Source: Megaleporinus macrocephalus
Taxonomy: Eukaryota; Chordata; Actinopteri; Characiformes; Anostomidae
NCBI GenBank assembly: GCA_021613375.1
Contig: CM038716.1
Span: forward strand, 3,621,684-3,685,683
Reading direction: 5' to 3'
DNA length: 64,000 bases
Shown here: one piece after another, positions 24,013-36,559 of the stretch
How positions within the stretch are numbered: position 1 is the first letter of the stretch
Layout of the letters: each line of letters starts with the position of its first letter
The notes under the pieces: generated by a model
What the model was told of the DNA's origin: nothing
Database searches by the model: none
The model's input: only the letters and a program-made list of their open reading frames with translations
Program-made: the position numbers and the translations under genes

Positions 24013-24672
24013 TTAGTTATGGTCTTTGATTTGGAATCAACAAAGGTGGTCTTGACAACAGCCCTAGTATCAGCCATATCAAGCACAATACCTCTGATCC
24101 TTTGTTGTTGTTATTGTTTAGTTGCACTCTATTGACGCGACTACTGTAGATGTGCTGTTAATGGGCATTTGGAACATAACAAAGAGATCTAAATGACTAA
24201 ACATACTATAATATATATTACTATATTATTAAGTTTTTTTACTGTAGTATCTTTAAGCAGTCTATCTGTCTCCAGGCTCTTTGTAGGTGTCTATTACCTT
24301 GTAGAGCAGTGTTGTGTCCAGAATTTTATTTTATTCATTTTATATATTAAAGATTAAGAGAGCCAGCTAGCAAGCATTAGGTCTCAGTAGACATCACTAG
24401 TCAGAATGATGTCCACCACCTAGGTAGCTTTATTACATACTTAGAAAAGAAGAGGGCTGTACTGATACATTTTATTTATCAAGGCACAACAGTCAGTGCA
24501 CATGTATCCTCAAAGGTACCACAGTAGTCTTAAGCTCCACCTGGATACCTTAAATGAGTTGACATTTTTCTGCTTGTTGGAACCTTTTCATAATCTCATG
24601 TTTAAAACCAGAAACATAAAATATAAAGCCTACAGTCAAGATAGACTATAAAGCTGTTTTGGTATAATTGAA
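24013..24672. other. AT-rich intergenic DNA, nothing recognised
   Basis: No repeat, exon or RNA gene seen. Confidence 0.5.
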
Positions 24673-24737
24673 TTTTCCATTCCACCTTAAATGTTATAAC
24701 AGATAATTGTTAAACTTTTTTAAGTTGAAATGGAAAA
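24673..24737. mobile_element. 65-bp hairpin micro-element
   Basis: TTTTCCATTCCACCTTAA (24673-24690) pairs with TTAAGTTGAAATGGAAAA (24720-24737), 16 of 18 positions. The CCACCTTAAATG motif recurs in hairpin context inside the hAT element (about 15769) and in the element at 25511 (26066-26125). Confidence 0.6.
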
Positions 24738-25510
24738 ACTTCAGCCTTGTTTCATTAGTAACAATTCCCTTTTACGTCTTTTACAGAAACCTGCATGGAT
24801 CATTTTAGAAACTTGGAATGTAAAAAAACTTAATATATTAATCTTCAACCAGATTCTGTGGACATGCTTAGCATGTGCTGTCAGACCATTGTATTACAAA
24901 TACACTCCCTTTCCACAAATGGGAGTGCTTTGTTTCTCCAGGCAACACTGTTCGTTAGAAATCCAGACTTTGGACAGCTAGGACTGTGAACAATACAGCA
25001 GCTGTCATAAGAACTTCCGTGCTTTCTGATATTCTTCTAAGCATTCCAATGCTTCTGAGATACGCACATTTAAACAAACAAACATCCCACTGCTTTGAAT
25101 GGACAGTCAGGTGTGTGTAAACAGTAGGCACAAGTTTCAGCACACTGGTCACATGTCATGATTTGTAGGGTTTCTATGTGAAAATAAGACAACACATCCC
25201 CTACTGAGAACACAATTTGGCACATTTTAATGGACACTGACTGTTTATTTTCTGAATGAACATTTTTGAAAATATCAACACATATTATGGAAAAACTATC
25301 TTTAAAGAGTTTAAAGTAATACATAAACATTGTAAACTGTCAAACGTACCACTATCTATACATAAATGCTGTGATGCCTAAACAACCCTTATTAAATTCA
25401 TTGTTTATGTTAACTCTACTCAGTTATTAAGAGCGTTTTAGCTTGTACTGGTTTTCGAAAGAGTCACTATATAAGACAGCCAATCAGAAGTTTATGTATT
25501 GTATATTGTT
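24738..25510. other. AT-rich intergenic DNA, nothing recognised
   Basis: Only short chance frames on both strands. Confidence 0.5.
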
Positions 25511-26700
25511 CTTAAAGGTGCCATAGAATGTATTTATCAAAAATTGTACAAAGTATAAAGTACTATGACTTTGATCAGCGTGCAGTTTGACACGTCCATT
25601 TAGACCCTATGATTTGGTGCTAGAATTAAATGAGCTGTTAAATAAACCCTTTTTTAGGGAGTTCATGAATAATTTGACGAGCTCTGCTCTAATTTGCTGG
25701 TTTGCAGCAAGACACGGCAATGATCACCAAAGCAACAAGACAATCAAACCTCAACTTAGATAAGCTAGGCCTTAATATTTTTACTTATCTATGTTGCTTA
25801 CTATGAGCTTGCAAGTATCTAATGTTACTAGCTACTTACATTTCACCTCAACATCAACACAAAGCAAACTCACACAGCATGACTGCTACTTACTTGGGTT
25901 GTGATGCTAATAAAGGTGGAACTGCCCGTCTCTTCAGTGTTAAATGCTGAGTGAAGCTGCTCGATATTGTCCAAGAGTGTAATGCACAGAGCAAACTACC
26001 AACTTTACAGTAAAGTTTGTAATCTTGTCCAAATATGTGGAAGCTGTTTGCCAGCTTGATTTGTTTCACCTTAAATGGTGCCACAATTATATTTTGGCGC
26101 CCTGTACAAGCTGCAGCATTTAAGGTGGACCGGAAGATTCAATTAAAAAGCTAATGAATAGAAAGCCAACTTAAGCCTTGTTTAAAGACGAACGTAAACC
26201 ATGAACATTTACAGTTCTTTTTCTTTAAAAGGGAATGAACAGTGCTGACATTGCATTCACGGCCTGCAGTGGTAGATGTTTTCCAAATAGTCCACCATTG
26301 CTGTTACTCCATTGTTGTGGATCAAATTTGGAGGAGTAAACCGTCGCTGGCCAAAAAAAACTTATTTCTGAACGACAGCTGCTGTTTACATTGTGTGCAC
26401 ACTTCATGGTTAATGGACCAATAGAAATGCTTCAAAAAATCTGGTTCTATTGTCTTCCATTACAAGTAAAGCAGGGTTTTTTGGCCTCTACTATTAATAT
26501 TTTGGAGATATGTTTTTCTATAAACAGCGAAGAAGTATTAAAATACATGACACAACAGTCTGGGATATTGGAATCTGTTTGTTCTACCATGCAGGATTTA
26601 TATTTAAAGGAGGAACAGCATGTCAGTTCTATGTACCAAACTCTTCTTATTCAACTTTATTAATGTGAATACAGTTTTCTCTTCTGTGGCTCCTTTAAAG
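25511..26700. mobile_element. Non-autonomous DNA transposon with TTTAAAGG-type ends
   Basis: The left end CTTAAAGGTGCCATAGAATG (25511-25530) and the right end CTTCTGTGGCTCCTTTAAAG (26681-26700) are imperfect inverted repeats about 20 bp long. The 1.2-kb interior has no transposase signature and includes an internal foldback (TTCACCTTAAATG near 26065 with GCATTTAAGGTGGA near 26115). Ends of this type are frequent in fish hAT-like elements, but no clear target duplication is visible, so the superfamily is uncertain. Confidence 0.6.
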
Positions 26701-27012
26701 ACACAACACCAAAAAATTGCCTTCTAAGGAATAAAAAGAGGTTAGAAAGTCTGTCTGTATTATATCATATTTGGTGTGTAAAACCACACAACCAGTATAA
26801 GTGGGGGGAAAATATCATAGTTTAATTTAATCTTCAACTCAAACTTTTATATGTAATTATTTGAGTGATCAGAATGTCAGTGTATGTACATGTATACCTG
26901 TCTCAGAGTTCAGAGTCTGAGGAAGAAGACCAAGAAGGTCAAGAGTGATCCTAAAGCTGTGGTACCTGGAAGAACAGAGATGCTACCGCTAATCAAAACA
27001 GGACATCCTGCG

Positions 27013-27015
<3 letters not shown>
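26701..27015. other. Short spacer, nothing recognised
   Basis: AT-rich sequence with no feature before the CT tract. Confidence 0.5.

Positions 27016-27106
<91 letters not shown>
27016..27106 (+). repeat. (CT)n microsatellite, 91 bp
   Basis: Uninterrupted CT dinucleotides, with open frames on both strands (LSLSLS / RERERE) that are artefacts. It continues into a pyrimidine-rich run up to 27191, which would serve as the polypyrimidine tract of a possible acceptor site. Confidence 0.97.
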
Positions 27107-27111
<5 letters not shown>

Positions 27112-27191
27112 GCACTCTCACCTCCTTCTCTTTTTCCATATCTAACTGTCTTTTTCTCTTTCTCTCTCATCAGTTGTTTTTCTGTTTGCAG

Positions 27192-27456
27192 CTGAGCCAC
27201 AATCTCAGGAAGCGAAGGGAACGGAGCTCATCAAAGGCCAGAGTGAGATTCCTGGGCTTGGGCTGGAATTCCGGCCGCTGGGAATCTTTGGAATGCCGCT
27301 GGGAGAGGAAGGGAATCTCCACTGTCTCTATTGTTCGCTCTCTTCCTCCAGAAGCGTTTGTGTGTGTGACTGTGTGTGTCTCATCTCCGGGTCGGAATGG
27401 AACAGATCTGATCCAGTCGGAGCCGCCTCGCTGCACGTCTGAAATCCCCCTCATAG
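27192..27456 (+). other. Possible exon of unknown gene or non-coding RNA
   Basis: Strong acceptor context TTGTTTTTCTGTTTGCAG ends at 27191, and a donor TCATAG|GTAACG follows at 27456/27457. The 265 bp between is GC-balanced, non-repetitive and fully open in one plus frame (LSHNLRKRRERSSSK... to ...CTSEIPLIG), part of a longer stop-free run. 265 is not a multiple of three. I recognise no protein family, and a minus-strand frame is open too. It could be an exon of a non-coding transcript, a conserved element, or chance. Confidence 0.3.
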
Positions 27457-29442
27457 GTAACGCAGGGCTCACACTAATCACAACGGCCTTCCTTTCATCT
27501 CACACTCACACACACACCCACATCCACACACAAACAAACACACACACACTCGCGGTCTGGCCCAGGCTGACCTGGCAGCACTGTAGAAAAGGAAACAGTT
27601 GAGACAGTCAAAGCACTGAGTGTTCCCCTCACACCTGAGTCAAGGATATCAGGGCAAGGGTTGAAGTTCACTTATCATGCACTCTGTAGGAATCTTAGAT
27701 CTTATATTTTAGACTCTTTTCCACAGCAGTCTCACAATATTTGTGCCACCTGAGGTTTTTGAGGTCCTTCAGTTGAACTATGCAGTGTTTTTATTTGATT
27801 AACATTGATGGACTATATTGCAACTGTTGGAACAAAACTCCAAAACTGGGAGGGCAAAAACCTTCTTACCTTTTAAGGTAAGTTAAAGTGAAGAGGTTTT
27901 ACTTCGTGTGATTGTGGAGCATTCCTGCTGATACGTTCATCATAAAAATGTTCACACAATGAAAACAAAGGCCTCTGTGTTCAAATAATATAGAACAATA
28001 AAAATTGATGGAAAGTTTTTTTTGTTGATGGAAAGATGCTTTACAAAAAGCTTCCACTTGCTCACTCAAAAACAAGACCTGCCAGCTTGCATCTTATCAT
28101 CGTGGTTAGTGCCATTTTGATTTCCCATTTCTGGATAAGATGTTCGTAGTGTAGGAGAGCCAGACCATGATTTTGACATGTACAGCTAATGTTAGTAAAC
28201 TAAGCTGCTATAGGAGAAATTAAAGCCATATGAAAATCGTGAGTAAAAGTGATGCAGAAAGCTGCTTTATGTCAGCTGGATAACAGTTTGGGATAATATA
28301 GTAATTTTCTGTTAGCAAGAGTCTAGCTAGCTAGCTAAATATAGCTTATAGCTATCTAAACATTAACATATTTCTGCTTAAAGTTAAATCAGTGCTTCAT
28401 CTACTTCATATTTGCTGTGACAGTGCATGAAAACTATGGTACATCAGTTCTGCAGTAGTTATATGGAGAGGAAGGGACTTTTACCCTGTTATCATGTATA
28501 CCAGTAAACATAGTTCTGAAAAGAGTCCATACAGTGAGATATTTATTTAACAAGAAAAATAAGCAAAACCTAGATTTATGATGAGTTTACTACTCGCCAA
28601 GATAATTTTTGTGCCACTCAGAGCCCATAGTTTTAACTAATTTCTTAAAAAAAAAATTCATCTAAGGGGTCCCAGTTTTTTTTTGGCCTAGGCTAACTGT
28701 TTATAATTTATTAATACATTTTTTAATATGTTAAACAGAAATTTACATGAAAAAAGAAAAACAACATGCCATATTTAAGATGTATGTGTTAACCTATTTT
28801 ACTTAAAACTAAACAGTGGTCTTCAAACTGTTGCATTTACGAAACCTATAGAAAAGTTGAGTCAGTTAAACAAACAGTTGCTGTTATTTGCCATAGCCCA
28901 GAAATGTGAGGGCAGAGCTACACTGCATATCGTCTGAATGCAAAGACACTTGCTGGTGAGCTAGTGCTGACCGAAAGATAAATATTTTCTCAGTGTGTGA
29001 AAAGTCAAAGTCAAAGCCATTCTCACATAATTTATGAAATACTTTTATCGTCTGCAGATATTTGCTTTCCTATCTGTCCGGAGAGGGGAGAGGTTATTCA
29101 TTACAAAAGAGCTTGCTCAGAGATTGTATGTGTGTGTGGGTGTGTGCATTTGGCTAAGATGATGTGTGTCCTCACATCTTCCTGTCCTTTGACCTTCTGC
29201 AACACAATATGAGCATGAACTCCTTTCTTTCTACTTTATCTTCTTGCTCTGTCTCACACACACACACACACACACACTGGTTTTTACTCAGCTCTGGGAA
29301 GAAATAGCTTGTGCGTGTGTGCAAGAAAGTAAGAAAGAGGAAGAATATTAGGGGCACTGACAGGATTATGGAGGATGGATGAAACGATACTTTGCAATAG
29401 TCCCTACATTTATTTATTTTCCAGTCAAAACAGCCATTAAAT

Positions 29443-29445
<3 letters not shown>
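27457..29445. other. Intergenic or intronic DNA, no gene
   Basis: CA tract near 27507-27550, CTAG-rich stretch at 28322-28340, CA tract 29254-29277. Otherwise AT-rich with nothing recognised. Confidence 0.5.

Positions 29446-29509
<64 letters not shown>
29446..29509. repeat. (TA)n microsatellite, 64 bp
   Basis: Uninterrupted TA dinucleotides. Confidence 0.97.
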
Positions 29510-29512
<3 letters not shown>

Positions 29513-30964
29513 GGAAACATAAGTTATTGTATATACCTTTAAATATAGCTCAAAATTACAGAATGTGTTATTTGGATTGTGTGAGAAATGCAACTCTTCA
29601 GACTGAACTTCAGAGGTGTCAAATTGTAATATATACTAATATTTCATATATATGCAAAATCATGTAAGTAAAAAGCAAAAGATTGGAAGCTGTTATAAAG
29701 GTAAAGCCTCAAAACTTTTCAATAATTTTTAGTTAGTTAAATCTTATAAATGGAACAACTAGTTGGTCAGGCCAAAAATCTGTTTTAACATCATTTCCTT
29801 CAACCTCAAATGTAGCCGATTAGCCTTTTGTCACATAGGCATCCAGTTTGCATTGTGCTAAAGCAGTGCCTATAAGTTTCTGTTACTTGTTAGCTGCATT
29901 AGCCTCGTCGCTCTGAACTAAAGAAGCAAACGTCAGGCACCAAACACATCTTGACTGATCTACTGCAGTTTGGGATGGAGTGGAAAATTGTTTAGATTGG
30001 ATTATTTTTGGCTGCTTTACAGCTTTAATAGGAGCTATACTCACATTTCCCTGCTGAGGGAAACATTAGAATGCACAATCTGTAAGACTTTAATTAGCGG
30101 ACAAACTCCATTGTGCACGCTGGCTGCTGAGAGCCATTCTGCCCCTGTGTGCTCAATGTACCCACAGTCTTGAGCAGCCAGACAATAGAAACATGGCTTG
30201 GGATATGGTATGCGCAAACAGGTTAATACAAACCCAAAATAGGTAACTCAAAACACACGCACACACTCACAAAGAATGAAGTGTGGGAGGCAACCATCCT
30301 TCTCCTGAACTAACAAATAGAGCCGAAGCAAACACGCCTATTAACAAAGTGAGAAAGTAACTAATGACAAACACAAGTGCTCTCTCGCGCTCTCCCTCTC
30401 CCTCTCTCGCTCTCATTCTCTAATACAGTGCACAAAAATATGCTTCGTTTTTTGAATCTGTATGTAGATAATGACCTCAACCTTGGCACACACCCTGGGC
30501 AGACTGTCGGCAGCTCACTGGCGGGTCTTTGTGTGTGCGTGTGCGCATATCTCTATCAGAGCCTGTCTGACCTTAGGGCCCAGGGCAGGGAGAGGGTTAG
30601 TTCATTGTTCTGTGCTGGTACTGGTTTCCCTGCGGTAAACACAACTGAAAGGTTCCCATGCCTCCCTCACACACACACACACACATACAGTTCTCACACT
30701 GTACAGAGCACAGTGCGTAGCGCCCAGATGCTCACATGGGACAGCACCTAACGGCCCGCTCAGACCTTTCCTCAATCTCATTGTACACTCAGCACACTAA
30801 ACGGATTGAGCCAAGGCCGTATATCTGGTCTTAACATTGGTAGGTACACAAAAAATGAGAGATGTTTTATGTTTGCTTCTGCTAGCAAAATGATTACTAG
30901 CCTATATATGATGGAAGGTAGGATTAGCTCGCTGGCTCACGCTAGCAGTGGAAAGTTTAGGTAT
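29510..30964. other. Intergenic DNA, no gene
   Basis: 30030-30190 is non-repetitive and better balanced in composition (for example CATTGTGCACGCTGGCTGCT) and might be a conserved element. A CT-rich run lies at 30380-30420 and a CA tract at 30668-30686. Frames here are not convincing. Confidence 0.45.
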
Positions 30965-31186
30965 CATTCACTACTGGACTCTTCAATAATAGCACTCACA
31001 GTTGATCGTAGAATGTCTAGAAGGCAAGAAATTTCACTAACTGACTTGCTGCAACTGTGGCATCTTATTACAGTACCACTGTGTGATTCAGTGAGCTCTT
31101 TAGAACGATACCATTCATTCACAAATGTTTGTAAAGGCAGACTGCATGGCTAGGCTCTTGATTTTGTACACCTGTGGCAATGTCTT
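30965..31186 (-). mobile_element. Tc1-like transposon fragment
   Basis: About 200 bp nearly identical to 33198-33402 in the next element (ACTCTTCAATAATA, CACTCACAGTTGATCG, CTTGCTGCAACTGTGGCATC, GTTTGTAAAGGCAGACTGCA). On the minus strand it corresponds to the 5' leader and the start of the transposase of a fish Tc1 family. No terminal repeat remains, so it is a broken fragment 1.7 kb from a longer copy. Confidence 0.85.
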
Positions 31187-32624
31187 GCCAGAAGATGGCT
31201 AATTTTGACCCGTCCACAAAATCAAGATGTACAATCATGGATATTACACCAACATATGATAAAGATATTCATTTTTTAAAAAGAGCTGTTGTCTACTGGC
31301 TAGTTAGTTTACTACCTATGACTTACAGTCTGGGAGCTCCTGATGTTGCTTCTCTTTTTCCGTGGCATGATATCTGCAAAGAATCTTAACATGTTAGCAT
31401 GACATAGAAGGGGTGTAAATCATCTGAAACACTACCCTTTTTCCGGTGTTTGAGTTCCGTGGACTAAGAGCCCTGATAAGCTCTCGCTTCTCTGTGTCTG
31501 GCACCAAGAATGTGCAAGTTGTGATGTCAGTCTTTGAAGAGCACCCTCCCTTTTAGCCAATCAAATGTGTGCATGATTACATAGCATCACGAAGACGCAG
31601 CCTCTGCAAGGCACAAACTGAATTGTCCCCTCCAAATATAATGCAACGAGTTTTGCTCAAATATTCATAGGGACAATTCTTTATATCCAAAACATTGGTA
31701 GAGACATGTCCCTACCGTCCATATGTAAACCTACGGCCTTGAATACAGCAGACCTCTGATTCTCATTATGAGAACACACGTCTGGGGACATCTTGGTAAA
31801 CAAGGGTATGTTGTGCAAATTCATAGCGTAGCATAAGATACTTCGACACTATTATAATTTTTTTTTTATGTTAGTCATGCGTTCTGCAACATCCTACTAG
31901 CCACAATAACAGTTTTGCTGGATGTAAGGACATCATTGTAATACATCCTTTGTAAGCCTGAATGGCTAGAAACATGTTCAATTATTTGTCTTTGGCCTTT
32001 TAGCTCCATTCATCCCTCCCTTGTTGGAGCCATGCAGATTTTTTTCAGTAAGAAACAGGAAGTGGCTAAGCTCCCCATAAACTGGTTCTGATATGCTCTG
32101 TCTAAAACCTCCCCCCAAATTCCTCTAGTGCTCTTTTTAGCATCCAGAGTGTGCACGATAACATCAACAAAACAAGCTAATTGCTATTATTAGCTAACAG
32201 ATTTTTTACCTTTTAGAGGTAATTTTTGGTTTGATACAGGTAAAGTATTTTTTGTGTATGTTTATTTGGAGTCTTTCAGCCATACTAACTTACGTTCCAT
32301 CAATGGGCTAACGACAGGCTTGTTGTCTGTCAGATGATGTTGACAACCACAACTTGAGGTCTACCCACACAAAGCATGTGGCCTTTCTGTAAATCACTCT
32401 AAACAATCCACTCTCGATCCAGCCCAGCCTTGGCAGAATGGACATTGACATTCAAGAAAACATTTCTTCTCTCTCCCTCACTCTCTGTCTCTCCACTGTG
32501 TGGAATTCTCTCTCGCCCCGGATTGGCTGGGATGATCACATAAGGTTACATTCTTCAAAATAAAGGTGTCCCAAAAAGGAAGAAAAAGGAACACTCTGAG
32601 GAACGGCTCCTTTTGAAAACAAGA
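31187..32624. other. Intergenic DNA, nothing recognised
   Basis: AT-rich, with no repeats of note and no splice-bounded open frame. A CT-rich run lies at 32468-32496. Confidence 0.5.
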
Positions 32625-33470
32625 TACACTACATGGACAAAAGTATTGGAGAAGCTTTTATGACATCACACTCTAAATCCATAGGCATTTATATGGAGCT
32701 GGTCCCCCATTTACAGCTATAATAGCTTCCACTCTTCTGGAAAGACTTACTACAAGATTTTGGAGTGTGTCTGTGGGAATTTTTGCCCATTCATCCAGAA
32801 AAGCATTTGTGAGGGTGTTGGATGAGGGGGCCTTGCTCGCAATCTGGCATACCCAAACCCAAACCCGCCCATCAGAGAGCCAGATAGAGAAGCATGATTC
32901 GTCATTTCACAGAACACGTGTCCACTGCTCCATAGTCCAGTGGCAGCAGTTTACAACACTCCATCTGACATTTGGCATTGTGCTTGGTAATGTAAGGCTT
33001 GCGTACAGCCGCTCGGCCATGGAAACTCATGCCATGAAGCTCCCGGAGTCCACAGTTTTTAAGCTAATGTTAATGCCAGATGAGGTTTGGAACTCTGCAG
33101 CGTGTTGGCGACTTTTGCCCACTATGCTCCTCAGTACTCTGTGACCCTACTCTGCAACTTCATGTGGTCTAAGCTGCTGCGGTTCCTAAACACTTCCACT
33201 CTTCAATAATACCACTCACAGTTGATCGTGGAATATCTAGGAGGCAAGAAATTTCACAAACTGACTTGCTGCAACTGTGGCATCTTATTACAGTACCACT
33301 CTGTGATTCAGTAAGCTCTTTAGAACGACCCATTCATTCACAAATGTTTGTAAAGGCAGACTGCATGGCTAGGCTCTTGATATTATACACCTGTGGCAAT
33401 GGGACTGAAAAAAAACACCTGAACTCAATTATTAAGAGGTGTGTCCCTGTACTTCAGTCCATATGGTGTA
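32625..33470 (-). mobile_element. Internally deleted Tc1-like transposon with both ends
   Basis: Starts TACACTACATGGACAAAAGT (32625) and ends CTTCAGTCCATATGGTGTA (33470), the diverged inverted ends of a well-known fish Tc1 family that inserts at TA. Read on the minus strand, it keeps the leader, the DNA-binding part and a region with W-N-D-E-S (about 32885-32905). It then jumps at about 32840-32860 to the C-terminal MNGQKFPQT block, dropping the middle of the catalytic domain. At 846 bp it is about half the length of a full element. Other indels break the frame. Confidence 0.88.
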
Positions 33471-34430
33471 TGTGGTTCCCTTTAAAGTTATTGCAAACAT
33501 TAGGGTTCAAAAAATGGTTCTTCTGTGCCATCACTCAAAGAACCCTTTGTGATGCCTTATCTTTTTGTTTTTCTTTTTTTTCTTTTCCTGTGTTTTCTTT
33601 CTTTTTAGAAGTATAAGGCAACTCAATCTGGTTTCATCAGGATTGCGCTCAGAAAAGGCCCTTGGAGTGTTGCAGCTTAATCCACCCAATATTCCCTCAC
33701 AGAGAAATTCCAGCGCTAACTCTAATTTCCACTTCAAGATCATTCATTAGGGGAGAATTGGTCAATTTACATTGACATTTAGAAGCTTTCCCCATAAGGC
33801 GTTGTATTGTGACACTAGATGGCAAAGGCAGCATTCAGAGTGATGATGAAGAAAACTCTTCAAACTTCTAGGAGTGTGACTTGACCTTGATTTATTCATA
33901 AACAATATCAATATCCCAATGGCCAGGCTGAGACTAGTGCTCACTTTTAGCCTTGCAGATTACAAGTGGCTGTTTGTAGCCTTTTCCACTCAATAACATA
34001 TCTACACTGGAGACTTTTAGACTGCATTCTCAACTGAGAACAGTCTGTTTACGTCATCTTCATGACAGTGGCGCAAGTAAATTACAGGGCAGTAAAACAG
34101 TTTATCAAAGGATAATAAATGCATGGACTTTTATACAGACATCGGTCCAGATATTTTATATCAGTTTACTTACTTGCCTGCTACCGATGATCTAGAACCT
34201 GCCACTCAGCTTAGAGAGGGATTAAATGGCCTGAACTACAGCCCCCAGAATTCCCTGTGGGGCATATATGATAGAGCCATCAGTCACACCAATCAAATCT
34301 ACAAATAAACAACCACATGACCTGACCTCTGACCAATCACAGAGTAGCGGATAAATAAACAATCGACCTGACCACTTCAGTCCGCTCTCAGACACGCTCT
34401 CATTAAGGCGTTAACGCACCCAAACGGGAT

Positions 34431-34461
<31 letters not shown>

Positions 34462-35036
34462 ATGAGCGGGGATGTGGGAGACATGAGGGACATGGGGGCG
34501 TTGATGGATGAGGGAAACTGTGTCACTGTCATCTACACCCCCCGATTTTTGTCTCAAACAAACCCTTCTAACTCTCTCTCTCTCTCTCCTTCTCTTTCTC
34601 TCTCTCTCTCTCTCTCGCTCGCTCAATCGCATAGGGGAAAAAATCCAGAAGAAGGAGAATTCCCAGGACATAATCAGACCTCTTGACCAAACCCAGCAGC
34701 TTCCGTCTGATCAATCAAACCCTTCAGCACATGTGATCCATCATGATCACAACCCACAGTGGCCTTTCTCAGAAACACACACACACACACACTCATCTAC
34801 GCAGCGCCTGGGAACACAACAGGCCGTCCCCATTCCACACTATCCCATCATCATCGTCCACTTTTTTACACTTTAGCTCTGACATCATCTACAATCTCTC
34901 CATATTACACACTGAAATAAATAGCAATCAATGCATCTGATCTTTAGCCATGCTGCGTGCTGATACCTCTACTTTCAGTTTTTGTGGAGCACTAAAAGGC
35001 GGCAGGTTTATAATGTAAAGAAAGATATTCAAGTAT
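33471..35036. other. Intergenic DNA, possible conserved block, CT/GA tracts
   Basis: 33600-33870 is non-repetitive and compositionally distinct (for example AATTCCAGCGCTAACTCTAA). A GA tract lies at 34429-34452, and CT tracts at 34574-34588 and 34598-34617. Frames at 34411-34686 on both strands come from these tracts. No gene was identified. Confidence 0.45.
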
Positions 35037-35571
35037 GCAGTACTGTGCAAAAGTTTTAGGCATTTGCTGACATTATATTTAAAAAATCTATTTTTCTGGA
35101 CAGGAAGCTTTTATTTACTCAGCAAAACAAAAAAACATTTTTTTATATTTAAATTGTATTAATATAGTAAGAAGTGGTTTTACATATGTCAGTGTGTTAA
35201 TTTAACCCTTTTTAAGCTTCTCCCTGTGAAAACAACCCAGTATTATTTACAGTTCTCATCTAATACCTGCTTTGACTGCTCAGTACTTCATTAAGCTAAA
35301 TCAAGATCACTGCTGACGGAACTGAATACATTCATACATTGTCTGGGGCGTCCAGGAGAAATCTGGAACTACACTTTCTTCTTCAAACTGGAGCTCAAGA
35401 TATGATCTACTTCTTTCACATTAAGATATTTGTGTTACTTTGTATTGTATGTATGATTATTTACATTCTGTTCTAATCATATCTGGGGTTCTTACTAGTG
35501 AACATACACTTATTGATCAGATAGAGGCTTTTAAACAAAGAGCTGTCCTGAGACTTTTGCACAGTGCTGTA
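35037..35571. mobile_element. MITE with TACTGTGCAAAAG-type inverted ends
   Basis: Left end GCAGTACTGTGCAAAAGTTT (from about 35038); right end GAGACTTTTGCACAGTGCTG (about 35550-35569). The ends are inverted complements with few mismatches over roughly 25 bp. The 535-bp interior is AT-rich without coding capacity. Ends and length fit a Tc1/mariner-derived MITE family common in fish, inferred from end similarity. Confidence 0.8.
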
Positions 35572-36559
35572 TGTTTACTAAAAAGTTAAAAAATATACAT
35601 TCACTCAATCAATTCCAAATACCTAAACATGTATATGTAATGTATTTTACCTTTACATTTTTACTTATTTTGAGCCTGTTGGATCAAATGATATGATGGG
35701 ATTTTCTGAGTAAAAATAAGCTGCATCCTCTACAGATAACTGCACATTTTAATTAATTTTTTACTGAATGTAACATATTTAACATATATTTAACAATACA
35801 CAAAATGTGACCTACAAACATGATGTCACATTTCATGTTTTATTTTTTCCAATATAAAACAGTCAGCAAATAAGTACATTGTGCACTAATATGTGCAGAA
35901 AAAACAACATTCTCTGTATATGTCAAAAATATGTCTATTAATTAGGGCTAATTTTGTATATCTGCATGGAAATTACATCTACATTTGTGTTAGTTTCATT
36001 ATAGTCTTTCACATTTTGTTTCTTTCTCTTCGTCTTTTTCGATTTTTTCTGCTAACAGCATGCTTTGCTATTGCACATACCTCTACTGAGCTTTAGCAAT
36101 ATATTTTAGACTAAAAGCAGCGTTTAACAAACTTTACTTCCCATGCTGACTAATGAGATAAGATAGTCCACTGCAACTTTACACGAGAACTCAGAATTTG
36201 ATGAGTTTAGCTCCGTTTCACTGAAGTTGTTTGTAGATGCTTACTTCTGCTAGAATTGTTCAACTCTAGTAATCAGTGGATGGTTTAAGGCTGCTGTGGT
36301 CAACCCTGTCATTAGGCTTTGTGCAGACTGTGGAGCAATTAGAGACTGAATTCAAGTATGAGCAAATGAGCAAAAGGACAAACTAGTGCAGTTAAATTAT
36401 GACATTGGACACTCGGAATGGGAAATAAATTACACACATCCCTCAAGAGGGAGGCCATATTTCAGCAGTGGCTAAATCTGTGTAATATTGTATCATCTAG
36501 AATTAGGTGCTACATGATACCTATCACGCTATCCAGTGTTTATCCAATGACACTTTTGT
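35572..36559. other. AT-rich intergenic DNA, nothing recognised
   Basis: No repeat or gene feature found. Confidence 0.5.

Noticed and set aside
26884..27200. Frames rich in LSLSLS / RERERE
   Set aside because: Translation of the 91-bp CT tract; no domain or conserved start.
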